Below are positions 25,683 to 35,485 of a stretch of 64,000 bases of DNA, piece by piece. Source of the stretch: Adhaeribacter rhizoryzae (lineage in GTDB: Bacteria; Bacteroidota; Bacteroidia; Cytophagales; Hymenobacteraceae). The DNA lies in NCBI RefSeq assembly GCF_008629685.1, contig NZ_VWSF01000004.1, forward strand, positions 310,001 through 374,000, given 5' to 3'. The first letter of the stretch is position 1, and every line of letters begins with the position of its first letter. Both the position numbers and the translations under genes were made by a program. The notes beneath the pieces were generated by a model. It had not been told where the DNA came from. It did not search any database and worked only from the letters and a program-made list of their open reading frames with translations.

Positions 25683-26723
25683 TCAGGAATTTACGACTGT
25701 TTCTAAAATTAGTCTTTCAAAATAAGCCTGGTCATGGGTAAACTGCACCTGAATGGGCACATAGAAAAACGGTAAATCTTTAACTAACGGCATTATTTCG
25801 GGGCTAACTAATTTGGTCCAGTCTTTTTGCGTTGTCAGAATACTTACGGGTGCTACTGTTTCGGTTTTCACAAAATTAGAAATTTCCTGTATATCCTGCG
25901 GCTTAAAGGCATAATGATCCGGGTAATTAAAATGTTTAAGCAGGTTAAAACCTTGCGCTGTTAAATAATTTAATAAAGGTTGCGGCTGGGCAATACCGGT
26001 AACCAAAACTACATTGTGCACTAGCTGTGCTGGCTTGCCAAAATTTACGGGCGGCTGGTAGGCGTAAGTTGTAAAAAATATTGGCACTCCCGGCCGGGCG
26101 TACACCTGAATCTGCTGCTGAATATTGTCTTTTTCGTCCTGGGTAATATTTTCCGGTGTTTTACTTACCAATATTATATCGGCCCGGGCCGCGCCCGCCC
26201 GGCCTTCGCGCAAACGGCCCACCGGCAGCACGTAATCCTGGTAAAACAAACGGTAATAATCGGTTATTAGTATATTTAAATGGGGTTGCACGGGCCGGTG
26301 CTGAAAAGCATCATCCAGCAATATTACCGCGGGCGGCGGGTTTAAAGCTAATAATTTTTGAATGCCAACGACCCGATCTTCGCAAACGGCCACAGTTATT
26401 TCCGGAAAAGCTTGGGTGTACTGGTAAGGCTCATCGCCAATGCTTGCCGCCGAAGCGCTTTCATCGGCCAATACAAAACCCGTAGTTTTACGCTTATAGC
26501 CCCGACTAAGAATAGCTATTTTGCGGGGCTGCAGCAAGCGTACTAAATATTCTACGTGAGGGGTTTTGCCGGTGCCGCCTACGGTTAAGTTGCCTACACT
26601 AATTACCGGCACTGCAAATTTATGGGAAGTATAAACCTGCCTATCGTATAACCAATTGCGGGCCCGCGTAATACCAGCGTATAATAAAGAAAAAGGTAAA
26701 AGCGGATAAGCAGAATTTTTCAT
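25683..26723 (-). CDS. lpxK: Tetraacyldisaccharide 4'-kinase
   Basis: LpxK phosphorylates the 4' position of the lipid A disaccharide precursor at the inner membrane. The 346-residue protein carries the Walker A motif VGNLTVGGTGKTPHVEYL (about 42-60), SRGYKRKT, the catalytic region GDEPYQY and LLDDAFQHRPVQPHLNILITD. The N-terminus LPFSLLYAGITRARNWLYD is the usual membrane-contacting helix. It is first in a two-gene operon with the porin and divergent from nif3. Confidence 0.96.
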   Translation of the reverse strand: MKNSAYPLLPFSLLYAGITRARNWLYDRQVYTSHKFAVPVISVGNLTVGGTGKTPHVEYLVRLLQPRKIAILSRGYKRKTTGFVLADESASAASIGDEPYQYTQAFPEITVAVCEDRVVGIQKLLALNPPPAVILLDDAFQHRPVQPHLNILITDYYRLFYQDYVLPVGRLREGRAGAARADIILVSKTPENITQDEKDNIQQQIQVYARPGVPIFFTTYAYQPPVNFGKPAQLVHNVVLVTGIAQPQPLLNYLTAQGFNLLKHFNYPDHYAFKPQDIQEISNFVKTETVAPVSILTTQKDWTKLVSPEIMPLVKDLPFFYVPIQVQFTHDQAYFERLILETVVNS

Positions 26724-26742
26724 GCCGGCATTCTTTCGGCGG

Positions 26743-26750
26743 CAAAATTA
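26743..26750 (-). promoter_or_regulatory. -7 promoter element for lpxK
   Basis: On the minus strand this reads TAATTTTG, matching TAnnTTTG, about 20 bases before the lpxK ATG. No clear -33 TTTG was found. Confidence 0.4.
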
Positions 26751-26792
26751 ACATTATTTTTAACGCAGTTTGTAATTACCCTTTTTATCCTG

Positions 26793-27890
26793 ATGACGAA
26801 AATAAAAGAAATAACTAATCTGCTGCAGCAAATGGCACCCCTCAACTACCAGGAAAGCTACGACAACTCGGGCCTGCAAACCGGCGACCCAAATACCGAA
26901 GTAACGGGTGTGCTGGTTACTTTAGATTGTACACTGGCCGTTTTGGATGAAGCTATTGCGGCGGGTTGTAACCTGTTAGTGGCGCACCACCCGGTAATAT
27001 TTCGGCCTTTAAAACAGCTTACCGGCCGCGACGAAGTGGAAAAAATCATCATTAAAGCCATTAAGCACGACATAGCCATTTACGCCTGCCACACCAACCT
27101 GGATAATGTATTGCCCGGTGTGAATGCTAAAATTAGCGAAAAATTAGGTTTAGAAAATATTAAAATATTAAGCCCAAAAACCGGAAATTTGTTGAAGCTG
27201 GTAACGTTTGTGCCTCTGGAAAATTCGGCTGATGTGCTGGAGGCGCTGTACGCCGCCGGAGCCGGGCAAATCGGCGAATACCAGAATTGCAGCTTCCGGG
27301 TAAGTGGCACCGGCACTTTTATGCCTTCGGCTGCCGCTAACCCTTACCTTGGCGAAGCCGGAAAACAAGAAGAAGTTGCCGAAAACCGCCTGGAAGTAAT
27401 ATTGCCCGATTACTTAAAAGACAAAGTTTTAAATGCCTTGTTCCAAGCGCATCCCTACGAAGAAGTTGCTCACGATATTTACCGCCTCGGAAATACTAAC
27501 CAGGAGATTGGGGCCGGCATAATTGGTTTTTTGCCCGAAGAAATGGAGCAGGATAGATTTTTAGTTTACCTGAAAGAACGCATGGAGCTAAACTTAGTGC
27601 GGCACACCGACTTTTCGGGAAATAAAATTAAAAAAGTGGCAGTATGTGGCGGCGCGGGTAGTTTTTTAATTAAAGATGCGCTGCGCCAGGGAGCCGATGC
27701 CTACATTACCGCTGATTTAAAATACCACGAGTTTTTTACGCCGGAAGGCCGAATGTTACTGGCCGATATTGGGCACTATGAAAGTGAAGTTTTTACAAAG
27801 GAAATATTTTATGATATTATTAGAAAAAAGTTTAGTAATTTTGCAGTCTTAAAATCGAAAGTCAATACTAATCCGGTCAGATACACTTAA
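26793..27890 (+). CDS. Nif3-like dinuclear metal centre protein
   Basis: A 365-residue Nif3/YbgI family protein that assembles into hexamers around a two-metal site. Metal ligands are visible in LVAHHPVIF, YACHTNLD and GHYESE. It is the long form with an inserted PII/CutA-like domain (about 125-235) containing the NALFQAHPYEEVAHDIYRL signature. The old label GTP cyclohydrolase I type 2 is doubtful. The zinc-ribbon gene follows after eight bases, forming a conserved two-gene unit in many bacteria. Confidence 0.94.
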   Translation: MTKIKEITNLLQQMAPLNYQESYDNSGLQTGDPNTEVTGVLVTLDCTLAVLDEAIAAGCNLLVAHHPVIFRPLKQLTGRDEVEKIIIKAIKHDIAIYACHTNLDNVLPGVNAKISEKLGLENIKILSPKTGNLLKLVTFVPLENSADVLEALYAAGAGQIGEYQNCSFRVSGTGTFMPSAAANPYLGEAGKQEEVAENRLEVILPDYLKDKVLNALFQAHPYEEVAHDIYRLGNTNQEIGAGIIGFLPEEMEQDRFLVYLKERMELNLVRHTDFSGNKIKKVAVCGGAGSFLIKDALRQGADAYITADLKYHEFFTPEGRMLLADIGHYESEVFTKEIFYDIIRKKFSNFAVLKSKVNTNPVRYT

Positions 27891-27898
27891 AGCACTAC

Positions 27899-28630
27899 AT
27901 GGAAAGTACCGTTGCTAACAAATTAGAAGCTTTAATGCGGCTTCAAACCATTGATTCTCAGCTAGACGAAATAAGAAGGGTTCGGGGCGATTTACCTGAA
28001 GAAGTTCGGGACCTGGAAGATGAAATTGCCGGGTACGAGGTGCGCGTAAATAAATTTGATGAAGAAATTCAGGCAATTAACGATAATATTGCTGCTCGTA
28101 AACAAGCGATTAAAGATTCAGAAAACTTAATCCGCAAATACGAAGATCAGCAAACCAACGTTCGGAACAACCGCGAGTATGACGCCATTACAAAAGAAAT
28201 TGAACTGCAGCGTTTAGAAATCCAAATTTCCGAAAAAAAGATAAAAGAAGGCTACTACCAGATAGAACAGAAAAACAACGAAATTGCCGGTACCAAGCAA
28301 AAACTGGAAGAGCGCCGCAAAGACTTGAATTCTAAAAATGGTGAATTACAAGTAATTGTATCGGAGAGCGAAGAAGAAGAAAGAGCTTTAATGCAGGAAC
28401 GCGAAGAAGCTGTGAAGCATATTGAAAGCCGCTTATTAACCGCTTACTCCCGCATCCGCCAGAATGTGCGTAACGGTTTAGCCGTAGTAACGGTTAAACG
28501 CGATGCCTGCGGCGGTTGCTTCAATACTGTTCCGCCACAACGCCAGTCAGATATTGCTTCTCATAAGAAAATTATTGTTTGCGAGCACTGCGGCCGTATT
28601 TTCGCCGATGTTGAGCAAAAAATAGCCTAG
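27899..28630 (+). CDS. Coiled-coil zinc-ribbon protein (CT398-like)
   Basis: A 243-residue protein with a long antiparallel coiled coil (about residues 10-185, rich in Glu/Lys/Arg) followed by a C4 zinc ribbon with DACGGCFNTVPPQ and VCEHCGRIFAD. This matches the CT398/HP0958 architecture, where members bind RpoN or flagellar and secretion components. No such partner is evident next door, so the role here is open. It is co-transcribed with nif3 and ends at a strong terminator. Confidence 0.92.
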   Translation: MESTVANKLEALMRLQTIDSQLDEIRRVRGDLPEEVRDLEDEIAGYEVRVNKFDEEIQAINDNIAARKQAIKDSENLIRKYEDQQTNVRNNREYDAITKEIELQRLEIQISEKKIKEGYYQIEQKNNEIAGTKQKLEERRKDLNSKNGELQVIVSESEEEERALMQEREEAVKHIESRLLTAYSRIRQNVRNGLAVVTVKRDACGGCFNTVPPQRQSDIASHKKIIVCEHCGRIFADVEQKIA

Positions 28631-28652
28631 TTATAAAGTAAATATTAAAGAA

Positions 28653-28688
28653 AAAGGATGACCTATTAAAGTCATCCTTTTTTGTTTC
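28653..28688 (+). terminator. Rho-independent terminator of the nif3 operon
   Basis: A perfect 10-bp stem AAAGGATGAC/GTCATCCTTT (28653-28662, 28671-28680) is followed by TTTGTTTC. Confidence 0.85.
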
Positions 28689-28760
28689 TATATATTTCGG
28701 GTAAGCAAAAATATTAGTTTCATTATAAAACGAAACTTACGCTTAAGTGTTTGCTACCGG

Positions 28761-28837
28761 GTCATCCTGGGCTTGTCGAAGGATCTATTACAACTATGAA
28801 AAAGTAGATTCAGTTATTCCAACAGGCTCAACATAAC
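28761..28837. repeat. Dispersed hairpin repeat, family B copy 1
   Basis: It starts TCATCCTGGGCTTGTCGAAG and ends with a degraded opposing arm containing CAGGCTCAACATAA. Related copies lie at 39021 and 63216. This repeat type is very common between genes in Bacteroidota. Confidence 0.7.
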
Positions 28838-28993
28838 CGCAATAAATTAAGCGCATTAACCAACTGATATTAGTATTAGCTGTAACTCAAGGCTGTTGCA
28901 TAACCTTTGAAATAATTAACCAATGGGTAAACAATTCTATAAATTGCCTGTTTTAAAATCAGATTTCCCATTGTTCTGTACCTGAATCCTGCC
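28838..28993. other. Rest of the gap before pabB
   Basis: The 473-bp gap between the zinc-ribbon gene and pabB holds a terminator, a family B hairpin and a second, nested hairpin. In this remaining part I see no gene. Confidence 0.6.
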
Positions 28994-29060
28994 ATAAACC
29001 CCGCTATTCTGGTAAAATATTTACCGGATAAAAGCGGGGTTTATAGTTTTTCCCTTTCTT
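28994..29060. terminator. Nested hairpin with T-rich tail
   Basis: An outer 12-bp stem ATAAACCCCGCT/AGCGGGGTTTAT (28994-29005 with 29033-29044) encloses a second stem GGTAAA/TTTACC at 29011-29025. It is followed by T-rich sequence about 40 bases before pabB. It may be a terminator or an attenuator-like leader structure. Confidence 0.55.
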
Positions 29061-29103
29061 TTTTATTCCCTTTGCTTTTTAAAGTTTAGTTAGCGTTATT
29101 TTA

Positions 29104-30396
29104 ATGCCATCAGTATATTTTTCGTTTGCGCAATTTAATCTTACCCCCAGTAGCTTTAAGCAAAAAGCCTTGGCTTGGGCAAATACTTACGAACTTGTTG
29201 CTTTTTATGAGCACAATAATATTGCCTACCCTTATCATGGTTTTGAAAATATATTGGCGGTAAGCAATGCTACACAACCCTTAATAGATCCGGCTAATGC
29301 TTTTTCAAGCCTTTCAGATGCGCTGGCCAATGCTGATGATATTTTGTGCGGAATTCTGGGTTATGACTTAAAAAACCAGGTAGAAAAGCTAAACAGCCGT
29401 AATCCGGATTTGCTGGGTTTTCCGTTGATATATTTTTTTGCACCCGAAATAATTATAACCCTGGAACCAGCAGGATTTAATATAAAAAGCAACCACGCCA
29501 ATCCAACTCAGATTTTAACCGAAATATTAAACTTCCAAATTAACACAACTGCTTCCCCAAACAATTTTACTATTCAAAACCGTACTTCCCGGCCAGAATA
29601 TTTAAACCAGGTAAAAGCAATCCAAGACAATATTCTGGAAGGCGATGTTTACGAATTGAATTATTGCGTTGAATTTTTTGCTTTAGATGTTGTTATAAAT
29701 CCCATTAGTACGTTTTGGGCTTTAAACCAAGCCTCGCCTACCCCTTTTGCCGGCTATTTTAAACTAAAAGATAAATATTTACTCTGCGCCTCCCCGGAGC
29801 GTTCTTTAAAAAAAGAAGGTTCTAAATTAATATCCCAACCCATTAAAGGAACCATTAGGCGCAGTTTTAACCCCAAAGAAGATGAACAGTTGCGCGAACA
29901 ATTGCGGACCAGCGAAAAAGAAATTTCTGAAAACATGATGATCATGGATTTGGTGCGGAACGATATGGCTAAATCATCAGAAATAGGTTCGGTGAAGGTA
30001 GAAGAAATGTTTGGCATTTACGGTTTTCAGCACCTCTACCAAATGATTACCACGGTAATCGCCACCGTCCGGCCCGACTGTTCTGTTCCGGAGGCTATTA
30101 AAAACGCTTTTCCGATGGGCAGCATGACCGGCGCGCCCAAGATTAGAGCCATGGAACTGATAGACCAATACGAAACTACGCGGCGGGGACTTTTTTCCGG
30201 CAGTTTAGGCTTTATTAAACCCAACGGCGATTTTGACTTTAATGTGGTTATTCGGAGCCTGCAATACAATGCCAGTACCAAATATCTATCTTACATGGTC
30301 GGTAGCGCCATTACCTACGATTCTGACCCGGAACAAGAATATGAAGAGTGCCTGCTCAAAGTAAAAGCCATCACGAATATTTTACAATGCCCTTGA
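29104..30396 (+). CDS. pabB: Aminodeoxychorismate synthase component I
   Basis: A 430-residue chorismate-binding enzyme that aminates chorismate to 4-amino-4-deoxychorismate for folate synthesis. The signature SQPIKGTIRR places Lys248 in the PIKGT motif that distinguishes PabB from TrpE (PIAGT). Other family blocks are EGDVYELNYCVEF, SPERSL, LRTSEKEISENMMIMDLVRND and FPMGSMTGAPKIRAMELID. The amidotransferase subunit is not adjacent. No Trp-leader peptide is seen. Confidence 0.93.
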   Translation: MPSVYFSFAQFNLTPSSFKQKALAWANTYELVAFYEHNNIAYPYHGFENILAVSNATQPLIDPANAFSSLSDALANADDILCGILGYDLKNQVEKLNSRNPDLLGFPLIYFFAPEIIITLEPAGFNIKSNHANPTQILTEILNFQINTTASPNNFTIQNRTSRPEYLNQVKAIQDNILEGDVYELNYCVEFFALDVVINPISTFWALNQASPTPFAGYFKLKDKYLLCASPERSLKKEGSKLISQPIKGTIRRSFNPKEDEQLREQLRTSEKEISENMMIMDLVRNDMAKSSEIGSVKVEEMFGIYGFQHLYQMITTVIATVRPDCSVPEAIKNAFPMGSMTGAPKIRAMELIDQYETTRRGLFSGSLGFIKPNGDFDFNVVIRSLQYNASTKYLSYMVGSAITYDSDPEQEYEECLLKVKAITNILQCP

Positions 30397-30573
30397 TGTT
30401 TCTTAATAATAACTTTCCTGTACTTAATTAAGCATGCATAAGGCTAAAACTTGTTCCATCAAAAATATTTGAGATAAGAAATAGGTTTGTTTAGTGAAAA
30501 GGTAAAAAGAAGTAACTACAGTTCGTGGGTGAATTTTTACTGCCATTCTGTCATTTACTTGCGAAAATCTCCT

Positions 30574-30581
30574 TATATTTG
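30574..30581 (+). promoter_or_regulatory. -7 promoter element for miaB
   Basis: TATATTTG matches TAnnTTTG and lies 12-18 bases before the two candidate ATGs of miaB at 30594 and 30600. Confidence 0.5.
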
Positions 30582-30599
30582 CACCCAATTTTAATGCTT

Positions 30600-32030
30600 A
30601 TGAATTCGCTTTTAACAGATATAGATTTTATTCCCGAAGCCCCGGCACAACCGGAAGCTTGCGAAACCAAGGTTACCCCGGAACAGAATACCGGTCGGTT
30701 GCGCAAATTGTATATCGAAAGCTACGGGTGTCAGATGAATTACTCCGATAGCGAGATTGTGTCTTCTATTCTGGCCAAAGAAGGTTTTGATACAACTTCG
30801 GAATTAAATGCGGCAGACGTGATTTTCCTGAATACCTGTTCTATCCGGGAAAAAGCCGAGCAAACGGTACGCGCCCGTTTAAAGCAAATAAATGCGCTTA
30901 AAAAATCACGTCCCGGTTTGGTGGTGGGGGTATTGGGCTGTATGGCCGAACGCTTAAAATCGAAACTACTGGAAGAAGAGAAACTCGTGGATATGGTAGT
31001 GGGTCCGGATGCGTACCGCGAACTGCCTAATTTAATAAACGAAGTAGATGGCGGCCAGCGGGCGGTAAATGTGCTGCTCTCGCGCGAAGAAACCTACGCC
31101 GATATTAACCCGATCCGCTTAAATACAAATGGTGTCAGTGCCTTTATTTCTATTATGCGGGGCTGCGATAATATGTGTTCATTTTGCGTGGTGCCGTTTA
31201 CACGCGGCCGCGAACGCAGCCGCGATGCGCATTCGATTGTGGCCGAAGCTCAAAGCCTGGTTGCCGAAGGCTACAAAGAAGTAACCTTACTCGGCCAAAA
31301 CGTCGATTCTTATAAATGGGCTTCTGCCGACGCCACCGAACAGGTAAACTTTGCCGGTTTGCTGGAGCGCGTTGCGTTAATTAGTCCCAACTTACGGGTT
31401 CGGTTTTCCACTTCGCACCCCAAAGATATTACCGACGAGGTACTGTATACGATTAAAAAGTACCCCAATATTTGCAAATATATTCACCTGCCTGTGCAGA
31501 GCGGCAACTCCCGCGTACTGGAACTGATGAATCGAACTTATGACCGGGCCTGGTATATAGACCGGGTAACCGCCATCCGCCGGATTTTAGGTCAGGAGTG
31601 CGGTATTTCTTCGGATATGATTGCGGGCTTCTGCACCGAAACCGAAGAAGAACACCAGGATACCCTGAGTCTGATGGATTTTGTGCAGTACGATTATTCG
31701 TACATGTTCTTTTATTCCGAAAGACCCGGTACATTGGCCGCCCGGAAATTTGCAGATGATATTCCGCTGGAAGTAAAAAAACGGCGCTTACAGGAAATTA
31801 TAGACAAACAACGCGAATTATCATTGCGGCGCAACCAACAGGATGTAGGCAAAATTCATCGGGTGCTGGTAGAAGGCTTTTCTAAGAAATCGGACGAAGA
31901 CCTGCAGGGCCGTAACGACCAGAACAAAGTAGTAGTTTTCCCGAAAGGTAATTACCAGAAAGGCGATTACGTGGATGTGCTGGTAAATTCCTGCTCGGTA
32001 GGTACGCTGTTTGGCCAACCCATAAACTAA
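30600..32030 (+). CDS. miaB: tRNA-2-methylthio-N6-dimethylallyladenosine synthase
   Basis: MiaB methylthiolates i6A37 in tRNAs reading UNN codons. The protein shows the UPF0004 cysteines in [23 protein letters not shown] and LGCMAERL, the radical-SAM motif [28 protein letters not shown] and a C-terminal TRAM domain (about 405-475). The reading frame is open 25 codons further upstream, but that part covers the promoter. The start is set at [10 protein letters not shown] (30600); an ATG two codons earlier is possible. The product is about 476 residues. Confidence 0.95.
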   Translation: MNSLLTDIDFIPEAPAQPEACETKVTPEQNTGRLRKLYIESYGCQMNYSDSEIVSSILAKEGFDTTSELNAADVIFLNTCSIREKAEQTVRARLKQINALKKSRPGLVVGVLGCMAERLKSKLLEEEKLVDMVVGPDAYRELPNLINEVDGGQRAVNVLLSREETYADINPIRLNTNGVSAFISIMRGCDNMCSFCVVPFTRGRERSRDAHSIVAEAQSLVAEGYKEVTLLGQNVDSYKWASADATEQVNFAGLLERVALISPNLRVRFSTSHPKDITDEVLYTIKKYPNICKYIHLPVQSGNSRVLELMNRTYDRAWYIDRVTAIRRILGQECGISSDMIAGFCTETEEEHQDTLSLMDFVQYDYSYMFFYSERPGTLAARKFADDIPLEVKKRRLQEIIDKQRELSLRRNQQDVGKIHRVLVEGFSKKSDEDLQGRNDQNKVVVFPKGNYQKGDYVDVLVNSCSVGTLFGQPIN

Positions 32031-32139
32031 ATTGCGCTTTAGTTTTTATAGACGCAGGGGCTGGTAAATAATCTTTATCAGCCCTTACTCCTATTAAGCA
32101 ATAGCCTTTTAGGTTTTAAACTCACTAAAAAATTAAAAT

Positions 32140-33414
32140 TTGAACCCGGCTGAAATACAAAGTATAAAACAACGATTCGGGATTATCGGTAACTCGCCGT
32201 TACTCAATTACGCCATACAAGTGGCCGTACAAGTAGCGCCTACCGACATGACCGTGCTGATTTCCGGTGAAAGTGGCAGCGGTAAAGAATCTTTCTCTAA
32301 AATTATTCACCATTTAAGTCCGCGCAAACACGGCCAGTTTATTGCCATTAATTGCGGCGCTATTCCGGAAGGCACCATCGATTCGGAACTTTTTGGGCAC
32401 GAGAAAGGCTCGTTTACTGGCGCTACCGATTTGCGCAAAGGCTATTTTGAAGTAACTAATGGCGGTACCATTTTCCTGGACGAAATTGGCGAAATGCCTT
32501 TGGGTACGCAGGCCCGCTTATTGCGCGTGCTGGAAAACGGCGAATTTATTAAAGTAGGTTCTTCTAAAGTACAGAAAACCGATGTGCGGGTGGTAGCGGC
32601 AACCAACGTAAATTTATTAAACGCGGTTAACGAAGGTGCTTTCCGCGAAGACCTTTACTACCGGTTAAACACAGTACCTATTCAGGTTCCACCATTACGT
32701 GAACGCGGCGAAGACATATATTTGTTATTCAGGAAATTTGCTTCTGATTTTTCAGATAAATACAAGGTTAAGCCAATTACGCTGACGCCCGATGCCGTGT
32801 CCGAATTATTGCGTTTCCGATTTCCCGGAAATATCCGGCAGCTAAAGAATATTGTGGAGCAGATTTCCGTTCTGGAATATGAGAACCGGGAAATAAATGG
32901 GGTGAAACTACGGGAATATTTACCCCAGGAACAAAATAATCAATTGCCCATGCTAATTGGTTCGAGTAAAAAACCTGATAAAGATTTTTCGGAGCGCGAC
33001 ATTTTGTATAAGGTGTTGTTCGACATGAAGAAAGATGTAAACGACCTGAAAAAGCTGGTTTTTGATTTGATTAGCCCGGGCCAAAGCGAGCACCACGATT
33101 ACTTAAAAGACCACGGCCACCTTTTCGAGAATATGGGTTCTTTTGAGCCGCGGCCTTTTAAAGCCCACCAGGATGGGCCCGATAACTTTATTTTATCGGT
33201 AAAAGGAAATCCGGCGCCTTACGAAGCAAACAAAGTAGAAGATATTCCGCACGAAACCGAAGAAGAAACGCTGTCGCTGGAAAGCAAAGAAAAAGAATTA
33301 ATTATGAAAGCCCTCCGGAAGCATAACAACAAACGCAAGTATGCGGCCCAGGATTTAGGCATTTCCGAAAGAACGTTATACCGCAAATTAAAACAATATG
33401 GACTGGAAGAATAA
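32140..33414 (+). CDS. Sigma-54-interacting AAA+ regulator without receiver domain
   Basis: A 424-residue enhancer-binding-type regulator starting at a TTG codon (NPAEIQSIKQRFG). The AAA+ domain begins almost at once: Walker A GESGSGKE (43-50), the sigma-54 contact loop GSFTGA (90-95, normally GAFTGA), Walker B IFLDEIGE and the arginine-finger region RLNTVPIQVPPLRERGEDI. A 130-residue linker follows, then a Fis-type helix-turn-helix at the end (KYAAQDLGISERTLYRKLKQYG). There is no N-terminal sensory domain. The gene overlaps lptE by 17 bases, and this pairing is conserved in Cytophagales as I recall. Confidence 0.92.
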   Translation: MNPAEIQSIKQRFGIIGNSPLLNYAIQVAVQVAPTDMTVLISGESGSGKESFSKIIHHLSPRKHGQFIAINCGAIPEGTIDSELFGHEKGSFTGATDLRKGYFEVTNGGTIFLDEIGEMPLGTQARLLRVLENGEFIKVGSSKVQKTDVRVVAATNVNLLNAVNEGAFREDLYYRLNTVPIQVPPLRERGEDIYLLFRKFASDFSDKYKVKPITLTPDAVSELLRFRFPGNIRQLKNIVEQISVLEYENREINGVKLREYLPQEQNNQLPMLIGSSKKPDKDFSERDILYKVLFDMKKDVNDLKKLVFDLISPGQSEHHDYLKDHGHLFENMGSFEPRPFKAHQDGPDNFILSVKGNPAPYEANKVEDIPHETEEETLSLESKEKELIMKALRKHNNKRKYAAQDLGISERTLYRKLKQYGLEE

Positions 33415-33928
33415 AAAGCAATTATTACTGATTCCCTTTTTTACTTTGCTTTTTACACTTACCGGCTGTATTAAATATTCCTTCACCGGTACCAACATAG
33501 ACCCGAGTATAAAAACAATGACCATCCGGAATTTTGAAAATAACTCCGGAGAAGGGCCTTCTTTTTTAACTAACCTGGTAAGCGAAGAATTCAGAACTTA
33601 TTTCCAACGGAATTCAAATCTGAAACTAGCCCAGGATGGCGGCGATATTGAACTCGAAGGCCAGATACTGTCTTATAATTTTAGTCCGGCGGCCATCCAG
33701 AACGACGATACCCGCGGCGATATTGCCGGTGCTAACCGATTGACCATCCGGTTGCAGGTGAAATACCACAATAACAAAGATCCAAAACAAGACTTTGATC
33801 AGGCTTTTTCTTCTTTCCGGGACTTTCCGCAATCGCAGAATATTTCGCAGATAGACGAACGGGCTATTCGGGATATTTTAGAAAGAATGGTGCAGGATGT
33901 TTTTAACCGATCGCTGGCAAACTGGTAA
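33398..33928 (+). CDS. lptE: LPS-assembly lipoprotein LptE-like
   Basis: A 176-residue lipoprotein with signal LLLIPFFTLLFTLTGC, lipidated at Cys24. The mature part (YSFTGTNIDPSIKTMTIRNFENNSG, then NLVSEEFRTYFQRNSNLKLAQDGGDIELEGQILSYNFSP) matches the Bacteroidota LptE family that plugs the LptD barrel in LPS export. It overlaps the upstream regulator gene by 17 bases and was placed by its ATG at 33398. LptD is not in the window. Confidence 0.9.
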   Translation: MDWKNKKQLLLIPFFTLLFTLTGCIKYSFTGTNIDPSIKTMTIRNFENNSGEGPSFLTNLVSEEFRTYFQRNSNLKLAQDGGDIELEGQILSYNFSPAAIQNDDTRGDIAGANRLTIRLQVKYHNNKDPKQDFDQAFSSFRDFPQSQNISQIDERAIRDILERMVQDVFNRSLANW

Positions 33929-33944
33929 ATATTTAATATTATAA

Positions 33945-33952
33945 TATCTTTG
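33945..33952 (+). promoter_or_regulatory. -7 promoter element TATCTTTG
   Basis: TATCTTTG matches TAnnTTTG in the 107-bp gap between lptE and the 482-aa gene. It suggests an extra start site about 80 bases ahead of the latter. Confidence 0.4.
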
Positions 33953-34035
33953 ATTATTTAACCTTTAGCACTACAAACAACATTCAGCCATTAAGATTGT
34001 CCGCAGTAAAAATTGGGCAGTTGAGAGAAGATTAA

Positions 34036-35484
34036 ATGAATAAAGCGGCTTTTCTAAATATTATTAATCATGTATCTTCTATTTCGGAGCAAGAAGTAGC
34101 CGAACTGGAAAAACTGGCAGCAAGCTTTCCCTACTGCCAAACGGCGCATCTGCTATTGGCCAAGGCCGCTTACGACCATGGCAGCATGCTCTCGAACCAG
34201 CGCATCCGGCGGGCAGCAGCCTGTGCTACTAACCGGCAGCTCCTGAAAAAGCTTATTTATACTTCAGCTCCAGAACTGGTGGTAGCCCCCGTTGAACCAG
34301 CATCTGTTAATCAACACCAAGTTACGGCCGAAGAGAGTATAGTAGTTGCCGCACCAATTATAGCAGAAAGCCCTGAACCAGAAGCAACAGAGCAGTTAGC
34401 GCTTGAAGCAGTAGTTGAAGATTACCCAACTGCGGAAGTTATTGAAGAAGTTACCACTGTTGAAGTTGAGAATGAAAGCCCGGCAGATGAGGAAATAATT
34501 GCAACAGAATTACTTCCTCCGTTAGAAACCGAAATACAATCGGCAGTTACCCCCGAAAATTTCTTAAACGAACCCGCAGCAGAAATAATTATTCAGCCGG
34601 AATTGCCGGCAAAGGTTGAGCAAGCAGATAGTGTGCTGGCCTATGATTTTTTTGAAGATCAGGACACCCTTTTTGCCATTGAAAACCTAACCCCGGCCGC
34701 GCCTTACCGCGACCCCGTAGCTGACTTTGTAAACAGCCTGGTAATTACCGAACCCGAAAACCTGCTGGCAGAAGTTTTAACAAATTCTGATTTTGCACCG
34801 GCAGAAACGGATAATATTCCGGAAAATAATAAGGAAGAATATTTAACAGAAGCGGAACCCAGGGTTATTACGGCGGAAGCCCTAACTGAAAATATTAGCA
34901 GCCCACAGCCGGAAGACGCAGACGAAACGTTGGCGCGGTTTGATGAATATTTATTTAAGCCGGAAAAAGACGAGGAGGAATTACCCGCACCCGAACAGAA
35001 AACTTCTTATAAAGAAGAAATTGTTTATAAAGTATTCCGGGAAAACGAGCTGGGTTATTGGATGGCTTCCAGCCGTTTAGGCGAAACTATTCAGTTGAAA
35101 GATGAATTAACGCCGGCCGAGCCTTATTATTTTCAGCCGGAATTAATTCTGGAATACAGCAAGCAACACCAACTCGAAAGTTATGCCGCCCCGGTTGCTC
35201 CCTCTTTAAACCCGCAGTTTGATATAATTGATCAGTTCTTAAGGCAGAATCCAAAGCTGAAATCGATGGCCAACGTAAAAATCAAGGCCGAACCTCAGGA
35301 AGATTTATCTTCGAAAAGCACGAAAATAAAGAAAAACATGGCCTCCGAAACCTTGGCCAATATTCTGGTAAAGCAAGGTAAAATAAAGAAAGCCGTAAAA
35401 ATATATGAGCACCTTATATTGAAAATTCCGGAAAAAAAGGCTTACTTTGCATCTCAAATTGAAAAATTACAAAAGCTGACTTAA
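34036..35484 (+). CDS. Hypothetical protein with long acidic spacer, TPR-like ends
   Basis: A 482-residue protein. Residues 1-75 form a helical conserved-looking domain (EVAELEKLAASFPYCQTAHLLLAKAAYDHG, then NQRIRRAAACATNRQLLKKLIY). Residues about 85-330 are a low-complexity acidic stretch rich in Glu, Pro, Ala and Val. The C-terminal 60 residues are basic and TPR-like (MASETLANILVKQGKIKKAVKIYEHLILKIPEKKAYF). There is no signal peptide. The stop is one base from the secG start, so the two are co-transcribed. I do not know its function; linkage to lptE and secG hints at envelope or secretion work. Confidence 0.8.
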   Translation: MNKAAFLNIINHVSSISEQEVAELEKLAASFPYCQTAHLLLAKAAYDHGSMLSNQRIRRAAACATNRQLLKKLIYTSAPELVVAPVEPASVNQHQVTAEESIVVAAPIIAESPEPEATEQLALEAVVEDYPTAEVIEEVTTVEVENESPADEEIIATELLPPLETEIQSAVTPENFLNEPAAEIIIQPELPAKVEQADSVLAYDFFEDQDTLFAIENLTPAAPYRDPVADFVNSLVITEPENLLAEVLTNSDFAPAETDNIPENNKEEYLTEAEPRVITAEALTENISSPQPEDADETLARFDEYLFKPEKDEEELPAPEQKTSYKEEIVYKVFRENELGYWMASSRLGETIQLKDELTPAEPYYFQPELILEYSKQHQLESYAAPVAPSLNPQFDIIDQFLRQNPKLKSMANVKIKAEPQEDLSSKSTKIKKNMASETLANILVKQGKIKKAVKIYEHLILKIPEKKAYFASQIEKLQKLT

Positions 35485-35485
35485 A

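Noticed and set aside
25683-26723. Several 60-109-codon + strand frames inside lpxK
   Set aside because: All overlap lpxK in antisense and have no independent support.
30525-30599. N-terminal extension of miaB
   Set aside because: The extension covers the TATATTTG promoter element and has no family conservation.
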